Source: an uncultured Lachnospiraceae bacterium (GTDB taxonomy: Bacteria > Bacillota > Clostridia > Lachnospirales > Lachnospiraceae). Taken from it: DNA of 64,000 nucleotides. Position 1 is the first letter of the stretch. Every line of letters starts with the position of its first letter. Position numbers and translations under genes: made by a program. The stretch spans positions 80,289 through 144,288 of the forward strand of contig CANPYY010000001.1 in the NCBI GenBank assembly GCA_947588675.1, in the 5' to 3' direction. Below, piece after piece: positions 46,483 to 56,270 of the stretch. Below the pieces are notes generated by a model. That model was given only the letters and a program-made list of their open reading frames with translations. It did no database searches and had not been told where the DNA came from.

Positions 46483-48618
46483 TTACTTTTGCAATTTTTC
46501 AAACAGTTCACTTATATTAATAGGCTTTGCAATAAAATCATCCATTCCGCAGGAAAAAGCCCTATCCCTGTCTTCCTGCGAAGTATTTGCCGTACTTGCA
46601 AATATTTTTACTGTTTCTGCATCCGGACGTTCCAATGCGCGTATTGCCTTTGTCGCTTCAAATCCGTTCATTTCAGGCATCAGAAGATCCATTAATATAA
46701 CCTTACATTCACCCTCTGCTGATTCGGAAAATACCTTAACCGCCTGTTTTCCATTTACCACACGCCTGACTTTAAAGCCCTCTCCCTCTAATAATTCTAC
46801 CATAAGCTGTCCGTTAAGCTCATTATCTTCTGCAACCAAAATATATTGTTTATCATATTTTGCGGCAATATTTTCACCTTGCAGCAAATCTTTATCCTTA
46901 TCGTCATAATACTCCGACTGCTTTCCTAAGAATACAAATGTAAAATGGCTTCCTTCATTTATTCTGCTGTCAACGCTAAGATGTCCTCCCATATTCTCAG
47001 CCAGAAGGGCGCAGATTGACAATCCAAGTCCGGTACCCTGATTGCCCTGGGATACAGTCCTGCGTTCCTGTGTGAACGGCATAAATATCTTCTTTTGAAA
47101 TTCTTCGCTCATACCGGGACCATTATCAATAACGTGAACTTCTGTCAAAATATTTCCGTCATTATTCAGTTTCTGAATTACCTTTAAATTTACACGTCCG
47201 CCCTTTTGAGTATATTTGCAGGCATTATCAAGCAGATTAAGAATAACCTGCTGAATACGTATGGCATCTCCCTCTATCACGGGATAAACCAAGTCCACGT
47301 CCATGGAAAAGTTGATTTTTCTGTTTTCCATAGCGCCTTTTTCCAATGTTTCAACAGCAGACAAAAGCAATTCCAAATCCACAGGCTTTTTCTCCAGCTT
47401 CATTTGTTTCTCCTGAATTTTTGACATATCCAGAATATTATTTAAAAGCGATAAAAGATACTGCGACACAGCGGAGGACTGTTTAAGATAATCAGTCATT
47501 TTATCCCGGTCATTTATATTTTGCGACATAAGATAATTCAAACTTATCAGACCATTTAACGGAGTGCGGATTTCATGACTCATTGCAGACAAAAAATCAC
47601 CTTTTGCCTTTGCCTCTGCCTTTGAATGAATCGAACGGAGGCGAAAACTAAAACTCATACATATCAACCCGATTATAAGTACAAGCGCTATGCCTAACGC
47701 AATAATCATATAACGGTACTGATAAGCGAAATCCGAAAAAGTATATTCATACATATTTTCCAGCGCGGAAGTAACCGCATATCCTGCAATCTCCGCATCA
47801 GACATCTGTTTAATGGACTTATCAATAATGGATATCAGCAGTTCCCCTTCTTCCTGCTTTTCCCCGCTTGCATCCAAAGGCGTTACTGCTGAAAAACATA
47901 ACTCATCTTTCATCTCCATAACAGGGATAACCACAAGATTCCTGTAAATAGGTTTATACAGCCAATACTCCACAACATACTGATTCTGAATCAGTAAATC
48001 TGCTTCACCCTTATTTACCGCCTCAAGGCAATCCTCCATAGTAGAATAATCTACAATCTCAAAATTCGGATACTGGTTCTTAATAACTTTTTTAATAGTC
48101 TGCGAACCGGTAGAAATGGCCACTTTAAAACTATCGTTTGTATTAAATTTAAGACCTTCTTTTGCCACGATTACCTTTCTGCTGGACATGTATGGATTGC
48201 TTATTAAGATTCCCCTTGCTTTTTTATTTTCTTCGTTATATTCAACACTCGTAACAAGGTCATATCCCGCCTCTAAAAGATAATCATATGTAATCTCTCC
48301 CTGCGGAATCTCCACATATTCAAAATTAAGACCGCTTATCTCGGCAATACGGTCGAAAATCATTCTGGATATACCGCTAAGCTCTCCATTATCACCCGTA
48401 AAAGATACCGGCTTTCTATCAGACACATAACCGACTTTCAGTGTTTTTTCTTCCTCAATATAGGCCTTTTCATTTTCATCAAACAAATTTGCTTCTGCTT
48501 TTACATGTATGGTCAGACTAAACAGATTACCCATAATGATTATAGCAAGAACAACCGTTAATGTTTTAAATAGTCTTATGCACCTCAAGGTATTAGTCAC
48601 CCTTTCGATATATTTCAA
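46483..48618 (-). CDS. BvgS-like hybrid sensor kinase with periplasmic-binding-protein sensor
   Basis: 711 residues. N-terminal signal/anchor helix (about 15-35), a solute-binding-type (SBP_bac_3) sensor domain (about 50-270, with LKVGYVSDRKPVSF), membrane helix (about 290-310), HisKA with FLSAMSHEIRTP (His348), HATPase (about 450-575), and a receiver domain with Asp644 in VILMDLLMPEMNG. The receiver probably signals to the LytTR gene nine bases downstream. The ATG at 48618 has no convincing ribosome site, so the true start may be a GTG or TTG about ten codons later. Confidence 0.85.
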   Translation of the reverse strand: MKYIERVTNTLRCIRLFKTLTVVLAIIIMGNLFSLTIHVKAEANLFDENEKAYIEEEKTLKVGYVSDRKPVSFTGDNGELSGISRMIFDRIAEISGLNFEYVEIPQGEITYDYLLEAGYDLVTSVEYNEENKKARGILISNPYMSSRKVIVAKEGLKFNTNDSFKVAISTGSQTIKKVIKNQYPNFEIVDYSTMEDCLEAVNKGEADLLIQNQYVVEYWLYKPIYRNLVVIPVMEMKDELCFSAVTPLDASGEKQEEGELLISIIDKSIKQMSDAEIAGYAVTSALENMYEYTFSDFAYQYRYMIIALGIALVLIIGLICMSFSFRLRSIHSKAEAKAKGDFLSAMSHEIRTPLNGLISLNYLMSQNINDRDKMTDYLKQSSAVSQYLLSLLNNILDMSKIQEKQMKLEKKPVDLELLLSAVETLEKGAMENRKINFSMDVDLVYPVIEGDAIRIQQVILNLLDNACKYTQKGGRVNLKVIQKLNNDGNILTEVHVIDNGPGMSEEFQKKIFMPFTQERRTVSQGNQGTGLGLSICALLAENMGGHLSVDSRINEGSHFTFVFLGKQSEYYDDKDKDLLQGENIAAKYDKQYILVAEDNELNGQLMVELLEGEGFKVRRVVNGKQAVKVFSESAEGECKVILMDLLMPEMNGFEATKAIRALERPDAETVKIFASTANTSQEDRDRAFSCGMDDFIAKPINISELFEKLQK

Positions 48619-48675
48619 TGAATGTACATATTTTATTATAGCACTTCCAAACTATATTTACTATTATGAATTTTA

Positions 48676-50787
48676 TTAAAAACATTTCAGGTAACGATAC
48701 CTGAAACGCTGCCACCCTTTCGTCATTTGCAGCATTTCTCCTGAAAGCCGGAAATAAAATTCCGCAGCTTTCTTTCGTTCTTCCCTGTCAGATATTTTAT
48801 CATAAAACATTGTTTCCATTGACGCCCAATACAGCCAGTCAAGCTCACTCTCCCATTTTTGAGGACAAATTTTTACTATATTTTCATATCCTTTCCGGCT
48901 CAGGGGACTCTCCTTATTCTTTTTGAAAAACAGACTAATCTCATAAATGCTGCTATATACATTAATAAGTCCTCTCCCGGCTGATTTAAAGGACCTCCTT
49001 CTTCTTTTTCTTATAATCACTGCTCTCAAACCGCAAAAAACAGCTATAATTAAAATGACCGGCACCGATATCGCTACCGGCATTAAATACTTGTTATATT
49101 TCTCTAATTCATACTGTTTTTCCATGTCCGAATCAGCCGCCGGCGCCCCGTAAGGATTATCTCCCCTGTAGGGAAGCGTATGCTCTTTTATTGTCCATGT
49201 ACGGCTTCCGGCATCATAAACTTCGCACCATGCGTGTCCCATAATTCCAGTAACCTGCGCTGCATATGTTCCGTCCTTCTGCAGCACGAAAGCATCTGCA
49301 GGAACAGCATAACCTTGGACATATCGGGCGGGACATTCACAAATCCTATACATTAACGTAGCCGTAGTAGCAAAATGTACGCAGAATCCTTTCTTATTTT
49401 CAAATAAAAAATATTCCGCAAAATCCTCGTCTTTCGGCGGTATACCCGGTTTGTAATCATAAACCGTATTTTCTTCAAATTCTTTCTGGATAAAATCTGA
49501 AACCTCTGAAATTTCTTTCCCAATATACGGCTTGCACAGACTTACAAGCCTGTCCAGGTTATCCGTATATTTCAACTCCTTATATTCTGTATCCGGCGAA
49601 TCGCTTAATATATCTTCAAGCCATACGTCCTCCCCCGGACTGCTTTTTCTTACATACTCTACGCCCCAGTATCCATTCTCATAATCTCCACCATAAAACA
49701 AAGGATAATAAACGGTTTTTTCAGGTTTATCCAACGTCCTCAGTACCATACGGTTTATATAATCAGGCTGATATTCCGATAATAAATTTAAATTTTTGCC
49801 CATTGTAACTGATTCCTCTTTAGAAAATAAATATTCCGGTTTATCATTTTCCGTTTCGGAATTTTTCTTTTCAGTTTCCTGCTCCTTTTTGTTCTCCTTT
49901 GGTTTTTCCTGTTTTTTTTCTTCTTCCTCATTCTTAAATATACCCTGTACTTCCGCTATAATATCCTTCTTAATAAAAGCATGGGTTTTCTGATAGATAC
50001 CGCCTTCTGTAAGTTTATGTTTATCTATCGGGATACTAAGCGGCGTCACCACCGCCGCCATTACACCCAAAATAAGCACTGCCGATATACCTCTTATATA
50101 TGCAGCCCTGCCGGACTCACAGTCACAGACTACGTGATAAAAGCCTCCCGCCAGTATAAGCATCCAGACTGATAACAAAGAGGGCACATATCCCGCCACC
50201 AGTACAAATATAAAGGATACCGAAATCAGAAACAAAGATAAGCTTTTACCTTTATGATAACGAAGCACCATCGCCCATATAAGAAGGAGCGGAATAATAA
50301 ATAATCCTAAAATATATGCCATATGCCATTCAGAAATCGGCTCTACATGATAGATAGAAACTTTAGCCACAGAAATACCGTTATATAACTCCTCTGCGCC
50401 CCGACCCGGCATTTCCGCACCCGGCACCTGTCTGATAAGATAACTGTCTGCCAGATAATTGATTACATTTGAAAGCGCCTTCCGGCTCATCCATAACAGA
50501 CATGACGCGCCGGCCAGATATAACGGAATCCACAACTGTTTTCTTCGCATGTTGCATATTATAACTGAGATAACAGAGAATATGAAAAATACGGTATATA
50601 ATTCCCTGCTTTTTGCCGGGGCCGGAAATACGGAAACTATAACCTCCCACCATGCGGCAATTACAAACCAGACTGCCATAATATGCGCCGCTGTCAGTAT
50701 AAGCCTTTGCACTTTAGTCCTTTCTGAAACTTTTCGCAGGGACCGGTATATTTTAATGCCGTTTTGTGATTTATTTACATGTTTCAT
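48676..50787 (-). CDS. Membrane-anchored transglutaminase-like protein (MoxR operon partner)
   Basis: 703 residues from ATG 50787, which follows GGGAGG; a start at 50853 would overlap the DUF58 gene. It has about six N-terminal membrane helices (about 20-245), a charged Lys/Glu-rich linker, then a transglutaminase core (about 430-545), a membrane helix near 555-580 and a cytoplasmic tail. The catalytic Cys469 is in KGFCVHFATTATL and His518 in GHAWCEVYD. The third position, usually Asp in DxTP, is Glu535 in IKEHTLP. Such proteins accompany MoxR and DUF58, perhaps in protein cross-linking or metal-centre assembly; the role is unknown. Confidence 0.85.
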   Translation of the reverse strand: MKHVNKSQNGIKIYRSLRKVSERTKVQRLILTAAHIMAVWFVIAAWWEVIVSVFPAPAKSRELYTVFFIFSVISVIICNMRRKQLWIPLYLAGASCLLWMSRKALSNVINYLADSYLIRQVPGAEMPGRGAEELYNGISVAKVSIYHVEPISEWHMAYILGLFIIPLLLIWAMVLRYHKGKSLSLFLISVSFIFVLVAGYVPSLLSVWMLILAGGFYHVVCDCESGRAAYIRGISAVLILGVMAAVVTPLSIPIDKHKLTEGGIYQKTHAFIKKDIIAEVQGIFKNEEEEKKQEKPKENKKEQETEKKNSETENDKPEYLFSKEESVTMGKNLNLLSEYQPDYINRMVLRTLDKPEKTVYYPLFYGGDYENGYWGVEYVRKSSPGEDVWLEDILSDSPDTEYKELKYTDNLDRLVSLCKPYIGKEISEVSDFIQKEFEENTVYDYKPGIPPKDEDFAEYFLFENKKGFCVHFATTATLMYRICECPARYVQGYAVPADAFVLQKDGTYAAQVTGIMGHAWCEVYDAGSRTWTIKEHTLPYRGDNPYGAPAADSDMEKQYELEKYNKYLMPVAISVPVILIIAVFCGLRAVIIRKRRRRSFKSAGRGLINVYSSIYEISLFFKKNKESPLSRKGYENIVKICPQKWESELDWLYWASMETMFYDKISDREERKKAAEFYFRLSGEMLQMTKGWQRFRYRYLKCF

Positions 50788-50821
50788 AACTATAATTTCC
50801 CTCCCTGATACTGCAATTATC

Positions 50822-51877
50822 CTACAGTCTTGGAATCTCCTGTTTTTCTCCATTCACAGTAAAATTCCCCGTAACATCAACGACCACCGTACTGCTGAAA
50901 TATACTCCCTTAAATGCTTCGTCATAATATACGGATTCCAATTCCTGATTTTTGAAAGGCTCTGCCGTCAGCAGACCCCACACCCATTCGTACACAGCCT
51001 GTTCACTATTTACCCGCCATTTAACTACCCTCAAATTTTTTTCATCAAACCATGCAATCATATGAATACAACGTTCTTCAAGCAGCGTCATGGATAATGA
51101 CGCCGTCTGCTCTAACAATTCGGAAATTCCTTTCCCGCCTATAGCTTTTTGTGGAAAATGCAGCCAGATAAGTACCACACAGCCCATAGGGAAACCCTGC
51201 TCCTTTACCATAAGCTTATCCTCTTTCGCACTCAGTTTCCAATGTATCGCATGAATATGGTCCTGCGGCCGGTATTCCCTGACCTGATAAATTTCCGACG
51301 GGTCATCTCCGCTTTTTTCCCCTGAAAATTCTTCCGCATCAGCAACAAATTCCCTGGTTCTTCTGGTAATTTCAAGCGGCATCAGATTAAACGACGGCAT
51401 AATCCCTATATTCTTTTTTTGATTTATCAGTATTTTTGAGTAAAATATTCCAAGCAAATCATAAATTTCTATAGAATCCAGAACAAATTCAAGATTTCCG
51501 CTGTATTTTGAAATAAAAACAAACCAGGCTTTTTCAGATTTTCCCGGCTCCAATATACCCGCTGATTTTTTTCGTATGCTGCGTTGAAAAAACTGTTTGT
51601 TAATATGTATCCGAATAAGATATCTGATATTTGATATTTTCGACCTGTTTTTAAGAATAATTTCCGCGCGGATTTTCTTGTCTTTCTCTCCCATATTGGG
51701 AACATATCCTATATTAAAATCTAAAAGGCGGCGCATTCGTAGCAGATATAAAAATGACAATACAGGATACACAAGTTCCAGCAGAAGAATACATGTCATA
51801 ATAGAATCATCATATGTGAAAAACAAATAAATGCTTATTACAACAACTGACAAATATACCGTAACCCTTTTTAACAT
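50822..51877 (-). CDS. DUF58 domain protein
   Basis: 351 residues. Two short N-terminal membrane helices (about 5-45), then a beta-rich domain, then the DUF58 signature EIYQVREYRPQDHIHAIHWKLSAKEDKLMVKEQ in sequence order (about 195-225; each piece cited under 20 residues would be DHIHAIHWKLSA). DUF58 folds like a von Willebrand A domain and always pairs with a MoxR ATPase, here 12 bases upstream. The function is not defined; likely in envelope protein assembly. Confidence 0.9.
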   Translation of the reverse strand: MLKRVTVYLSVVVISIYLFFTYDDSIMTCILLLELVYPVLSFLYLLRMRRLLDFNIGYVPNMGEKDKKIRAEIILKNRSKISNIRYLIRIHINKQFFQRSIRKKSAGILEPGKSEKAWFVFISKYSGNLEFVLDSIEIYDLLGIFYSKILINQKKNIGIMPSFNLMPLEITRRTREFVADAEEFSGEKSGDDPSEIYQVREYRPQDHIHAIHWKLSAKEDKLMVKEQGFPMGCVVLIWLHFPQKAIGGKGISELLEQTASLSMTLLEERCIHMIAWFDEKNLRVVKWRVNSEQAVYEWVWGLLTAEPFKNQELESVYYDEAFKGVYFSSTVVVDVTGNFTVNGEKQEIPRL

Positions 51878-51889
51878 AGTCTTCCTCCG

Positions 51890-52837
51890 CTACCGTTTGT
51901 GCATATCCGGCAAAGGTACTTCATCTAAAATCTGCGCTAACAGCTCCGACGTCTTTATTCTTCCGACTTTTGCCTTTGTACTCAGCCATACCCGGTGTGA
52001 AGCAACAGACTCAAAAACGAAAGCTATATCATCAGGTATTACATAATCCCTCATATGCAGGTATGCCGACGCCTTTGCCATGGAAACCAACGCAACAGAA
52101 CCTCTCGGGCTCAGCCCTACCTCAATCATCTCATTTTCTCTTGTTGCCTTTGAAAGTCGGGCAATATATGAATACACCAAATCACTCACATATATTTCCG
52201 ACACTTCCCGCTGCATAATAAGAATTTCCTCATCTGACGTCACATTATGTATCGATTCTATAGTTCTTCCCGAATTATTTCTTTTTAATATTTTAATTTC
52301 TTCCTCCTCCGTAGGATATCCCATTTTCACACAAATCATAAACCTGTCCAACTGGGATTCCGGCAAAAGCTGTGTTCCGGCAGAACCTACAGGATTTTCT
52401 GTAGCAATAACGATAAAAGGTTCTTTAAGCTTTCTCGTTTTACCATCCACAGTGACCTGAAGTTCTTCCATAACCTCAAGCAGCGCAGACTGTGTTTTCG
52501 GCGATGTCCGATTAATCTCATCTGCCAGCAAAAGATTGCACATAACCGCTCCCGGCTGATAAACAAATTCTTTGGTTTCTTTCTGATAAACAGTAAAGCC
52601 TGTTAAATCAGACGGAAGCACGTCCGGTGTAAACTGTATACGGTTTACTTTTAAACCCATAGCCCTGGAAAAAGCAATTGCCATAGTAGTTTTACCCAGT
52701 CCCGGTATATCTTCAATAAGGACATGTCCTTTTGCCAGAATTGCCATCATGACTTGTTCTATTACATCGTTTTTTCCGACAACCGCCTCTTTTACCTGAT
52801 TTATGATTGATTCAGCCGCAGAATTATATTTTGCCAT
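51890..52837 (-). CDS. MoxR-family AAA ATPase
   Basis: 315 residues. Walker A GLGKTTMA (near 45-52), Walker B ADEINRTSPKTQSALLEVM (near 110) and sensor region ATENPVGSAGTQLLPESQLDRF. The C-terminal lid has VGLSPRGSVALVSMAKA. MoxR ATPases act as chaperones for metal cofactor insertion or complex assembly. It heads the MoxR-DUF58-transglutaminase operon, 12 bases before the DUF58 gene. Confidence 0.95.
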   Translation of the reverse strand: MAKYNSAAESIINQVKEAVVGKNDVIEQVMMAILAKGHVLIEDIPGLGKTTMAIAFSRAMGLKVNRIQFTPDVLPSDLTGFTVYQKETKEFVYQPGAVMCNLLLADEINRTSPKTQSALLEVMEELQVTVDGKTRKLKEPFIVIATENPVGSAGTQLLPESQLDRFMICVKMGYPTEEEEIKILKRNNSGRTIESIHNVTSDEEILIMQREVSEIYVSDLVYSYIARLSKATRENEMIEVGLSPRGSVALVSMAKASAYLHMRDYVIPDDIAFVFESVASHRVWLSTKAKVGRIKTSELLAQILDEVPLPDMHKR

Positions 52838-52904
52838 ATTAAATCCTCCCTATTACGTTTTCCTGTATTTTACTATAATATAATAAAACATAAATAGCAA
52901 TCTT

Positions 52905-54269
52905 TTATTCCTTTATATGCCGTTTCAACATCATAATATGAAATGGAATCGAAACCGCAAAAGTAAGCAGGTCGGCAAGCGTCTGAGTAAACTGGATTCC
53001 GGTAAGTCCAATACAGGCAGGAAGAATCAAAATTAGCGGAACAAAGAAAATCCCCTGACGGCATGATGCAAGAAAAGTTGCAGGAGCAACAAAACCAAGC
53101 GACTGATATAATTGATTGACAAAAGTTGAATATCCAAGAACCGATATTGATATGCTAAGATATCTTAACATCTTTCCTCCAATAGCAATTACCTGCGTAT
53201 CTCCCGGCCGGAATATACCGATGATATGTCCTGAACCCACAAATAAAATCACAGCCACCGACACCCCGTAAAGCGTACCGATAAAGACTGCAGAATTAAA
53301 AGCTTTTCGTACACGGCCATACAGCCCGGCTCCGAAATTATATCCCGCAACAGGCTGAAATCCCTGACCTATTCCGACAAGCATACTTCTAAGCAGCATA
53401 TAAATTTTATTTGCAATACTGACTGCAGACATTGCTGCATCCCCGTATGGGCGGACAGCAATATTTAAAAGCGTAGTTGCAACGCTCCCCAGGCTCTGCC
53501 TGAAAATAGTCGGAAGTCCCACACGGAAAATATTCAGATAATCCGTAATCTTCCGGCTGCTGCATATTGGATTAATCTTCACTTCCGACTTTTTCATCAG
53601 GAAAAACGACAAAAGTATAAGAAATGATATAATCTGACTGAGCATAGTAGCAATCGCCGCTCCGGCAACTCCCATTTTAAGTACAAAAATGAACAGCGCA
53701 TCCAACCCTATATTTATAATTCCCCCGCTGCAAAGTCCTATCATCGAAAGCGACGCCTTCCCCTCCGCGCGCAGAATATTATTTAATACAAAAGAAGAAC
53801 AAAAAACCGGAGCTCCGATAAGAATCCAAAAACCATAATGACACGCCAAAGGAAGCGCCGTAGCCGTTGCCCCAAACAAATGCATAAAAAACGGCAGATT
53901 AAACAACCCGATAACCATAAGCATAAGTCCTACAAGAAACGCCGCAATAAATCCTGATGTACCGTACATATTGGCTTCCTCGTTTTTTCGTTCTCCCAGC
54001 CTGCGCGAAATCAGGCTTTGCGAGCCCATTCCAAAACCATACCCAACCGCCTGAATTATCGATTGTATGGAATAGACCACTCCAACAGCGCTTATCGCTG
54101 AATTTCCCAGCGAAGATACAAAATAAGTATCCGCAAGATTATAAATTGAAGTGATAAGCATACTGAATGTAGTCGGAATGGACAACCTAAGCACCAGTCC
54201 AAAAACCGGCGACTCAGTCATCCTCTTATATTCAGATATATTTTCATTATTTTTACTTACAGACTTCAT
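52905..54269 (-). CDS. MATE-family efflux transporter
   Basis: 454 residues, 12 helices, two half-repeats. N-terminal LRLSIPTTFSMLITSIYNLADTYFVSSLG and the GMGSQSLISRRLGE loop are typical of NorM/DinF-like MATE proteins. It exports cationic drugs or other compounds in exchange for sodium or protons; the substrate is not known. It precedes the MoxR operon on the same strand with a 67-base gap and probably forms its own unit. Confidence 0.93.
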   Translation of the reverse strand: MKSVSKNNENISEYKRMTESPVFGLVLRLSIPTTFSMLITSIYNLADTYFVSSLGNSAISAVGVVYSIQSIIQAVGYGFGMGSQSLISRRLGERKNEEANMYGTSGFIAAFLVGLMLMVIGLFNLPFFMHLFGATATALPLACHYGFWILIGAPVFCSSFVLNNILRAEGKASLSMIGLCSGGIINIGLDALFIFVLKMGVAGAAIATMLSQIISFLILLSFFLMKKSEVKINPICSSRKITDYLNIFRVGLPTIFRQSLGSVATTLLNIAVRPYGDAAMSAVSIANKIYMLLRSMLVGIGQGFQPVAGYNFGAGLYGRVRKAFNSAVFIGTLYGVSVAVILFVGSGHIIGIFRPGDTQVIAIGGKMLRYLSISISVLGYSTFVNQLYQSLGFVAPATFLASCRQGIFFVPLILILPACIGLTGIQFTQTLADLLTFAVSIPFHIMMLKRHIKE

Positions 54270-54371
54270 AACCCGCTCCCCGTTATTACACTATTTAACA
54301 ATCCTTATCTATTAAATATTGGTATATTTTAGCGGAAAAGTCAATAGAAGTTAATTAATGCTTTTTCCCGT

Positions 54372-54506
54372 TTAAAATGTATTATAATTTCTTATAAATA
54401 AAACAAAAATACAAAAGATTCCCCTGCTTATAAACATAAGATTCCGACCGATATGGTCAGTTACACTACCAAGAATAAAACTGATAAACTTCGATATACA
54501 GATTCA
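54372..54506 (-). pseudogene. Possible fossil of an MFS transporter
   Basis: Between the MATE start and the Rpn gene one minus frame runs without stop for about 43 codons and contains ILGSVTDHIGRNLMFISRG. This matches the MFS motif A pattern (G-x-x-x-D-x-x-G-R) followed by a hydrophobic stretch. There is no start, ribosome site or remaining body. It may be a decayed gene or a chance match. Confidence 0.25.
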
Positions 54507-54514
54507 TCAGAAAA

Positions 54515-55417
54515 CTAATCTTCAAGTCCCTTTTCAAAATCATCAATAGTTTTTGCCTTTGCTGCAAGCCTCAACATCCGGCTTAATCTGTCTGCATCAC
54601 TCTCAGCCTCAAGCCGGTTCTTAATAACCTCAGGCACAGTGCCAAGCTCTGATAAAATGACAAGGATATCATCACACTGCTGGCGCAAAACTCCCTGCGA
54701 ATAGCCTATATCTATTCCCTGCGAACGGCCAACAGATATTCCTTCGGTATATCTGTCCTTCAACATCTCCTCAAGCAGCATAAACTGCGCCTCCTTTTCA
54801 CGGCTGTTCTTAATCTCCCTTATGCTCCTCTGCAGCCTCGATACATACTCGTCGCCAAAATCTCCCGTACTGTCCTTTAAATCCGCGCCGACAAATTCAA
54901 GGAACTTTACAAGTTCTTTCGGTTCTTCAGCCCCGTTCGTTCCCGCAGTGCTTAAAAATACCGTATGGCTTCCGTCTTTAAGAATATAATCCTGCACCTC
55001 TCTGCATGTGTGCTCGAATGTATATCTGTATTTCTTTTCACCTACCGGGTCATAGTCGCATACAAATATCACATATGAATCCGGCAGCACATCATAGGGC
55101 TTTCCCCTTGCCAGCATCTCCATATCCATCTGGCTGTGGTAATACCTGCTTCTTTTTTCTATGTGCCTGTTCTGCACCTGCACTTCGATATTGTAGCGGG
55201 TATTATCCTCTCCGGTTGCCATCACGTCAAGCCGCACGCCTTTGTAATCGTGATGATATGCTATACTTTTCTCATAGCTCGCATCAATAGTCCTTATGGG
55301 GATGCCAAGCACCATTTCAAGGAAAGTACGGCAGTTTTCTTCATCCGTCATTACATTAGCAAACATAAAATTGTCCCTGATTGTCAGGTCTGCAAGTTTC
55401 TTTGTTGTATTGCCCAA
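54515..55417 (-). CDS. Rpn-family recombination-promoting nuclease (PD-(D/E)XK)
   Basis: 300 residues from TTG 55417, chosen because AAGGAGG lies eight bases before; upstream in-frame ATG codons lack a site. The PD-(D/E)XK core can be seen: Asp64 in VRLDVMATG, then Glu78 and Gln80 in NIEVQVQN. The C-terminal half includes GISVGRSQGIDIGYSQG, a glycine-serine repeat often found in this family. Such genes are often numerous and mobile in clostridia. E. coli RpnA promotes recombination; the cellular role here is unknown. Confidence 0.9.
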   Translation of the reverse strand: MGNTTKKLADLTIRDNFMFANVMTDEENCRTFLEMVLGIPIRTIDASYEKSIAYHHDYKGVRLDVMATGEDNTRYNIEVQVQNRHIEKRSRYYHSQMDMEMLARGKPYDVLPDSYVIFVCDYDPVGEKKYRYTFEHTCREVQDYILKDGSHTVFLSTAGTNGAEEPKELVKFLEFVGADLKDSTGDFGDEYVSRLQRSIREIKNSREKEAQFMLLEEMLKDRYTEGISVGRSQGIDIGYSQGVLRQQCDDILVILSELGTVPEVIKNRLEAESDADRLSRMLRLAAKAKTIDDFEKGLED

Positions 55418-55568
55418 ATTATTCCTCCTTAATACAGGGGAATCCTTTGTGTAGTTATTGTAACACATAATCTGTAATAATGCAATACATTTTTGCAAAA
55501 AATAGCAATAAAAAATAAATCTCAACAAATTCCTACTTTTATAAAACAGCTCCGTTTTGAGTATTAAT

Positions 55569-56270
55569 CTATTTTGAAGCAATTTTATGTACGTCTTCTT
55601 CCAGAGCTTTCCTGCGGCGGTGTTCGTGCGCTATTTCTTCCTGTATTTCATCCATACGTTTGAATATATCAAGTATGACTTCCTGCTCATTTTCAGGTTG
55701 AAAACCACTTTCCTGCTGTTTTCTTTCCCTGATTTCTTTCCTGAAAAGCATCTTAAAAACAACTCTCACGACAGGCTGTATGAAAAATAACTGCGTAAAA
55801 AACGCAAACGGAAAGTTAAAGCAGACTAATTTAAGCCAGTTTGCAAGTAATGTAAAAGCATTGAGTCCCATATAGTAAGGATAATAGAGAAATGCGGCAA
55901 TAAAGCTCATCGCCGGGCACATAATACCGACCGTTGCGCATATAATTGCCGTTTCAAATATCATCGGATGGCTCTTGGCAGGGTTAAATATCCTGCTTGC
56001 CAGTTTAAAAGAAGCGGGACTCCCGACAAGATTTTCCAGCAAATATGCAATGCAGAACTCAATAAGGATGCAAGTCCAGACAGGCAGATAGGTTCCGCAC
56101 ATATAAACTCCTCCCTGTTTGTTGAGCGCTGCAATAACGCCTGTTGTTTGATTTATCTCCATAAGGGTATTCCCGTTTACTACATACAGGCTGTAAAACA
56201 CATAGGCGTGTACCGTTATAACTACCGTAATAAACGCATACACCATTCTTTGAAATTGATTTCTTGGCAT
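55569..56270 (-). CDS. DUF2798-like four-helix membrane protein
   Basis: 233 residues from ATG 56270, just after AGGAG; a longer start has no site. Four membrane helices (about 7-30, 70-95, 112-135, 145-170), with an NQFQRMVYAFITVVITVHAYVFYS start that fits DUF2798, and a charged helical C-terminus with a coiled coil (about 190-233). The function of the family is unknown. It lies next to the Rpn gene and is the last ordinary-composition gene before the AT-rich segment. Confidence 0.65.
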   Translation of the reverse strand: MPRNQFQRMVYAFITVVITVHAYVFYSLYVVNGNTLMEINQTTGVIAALNKQGGVYMCGTYLPVWTCILIEFCIAYLLENLVGSPASFKLASRIFNPAKSHPMIFETAIICATVGIMCPAMSFIAAFLYYPYYMGLNAFTLLANWLKLVCFNFPFAFFTQLFFIQPVVRVVFKMLFRKEIRERKQQESGFQPENEQEVILDIFKRMDEIQEEIAHEHRRRKALEEDVHKIASK

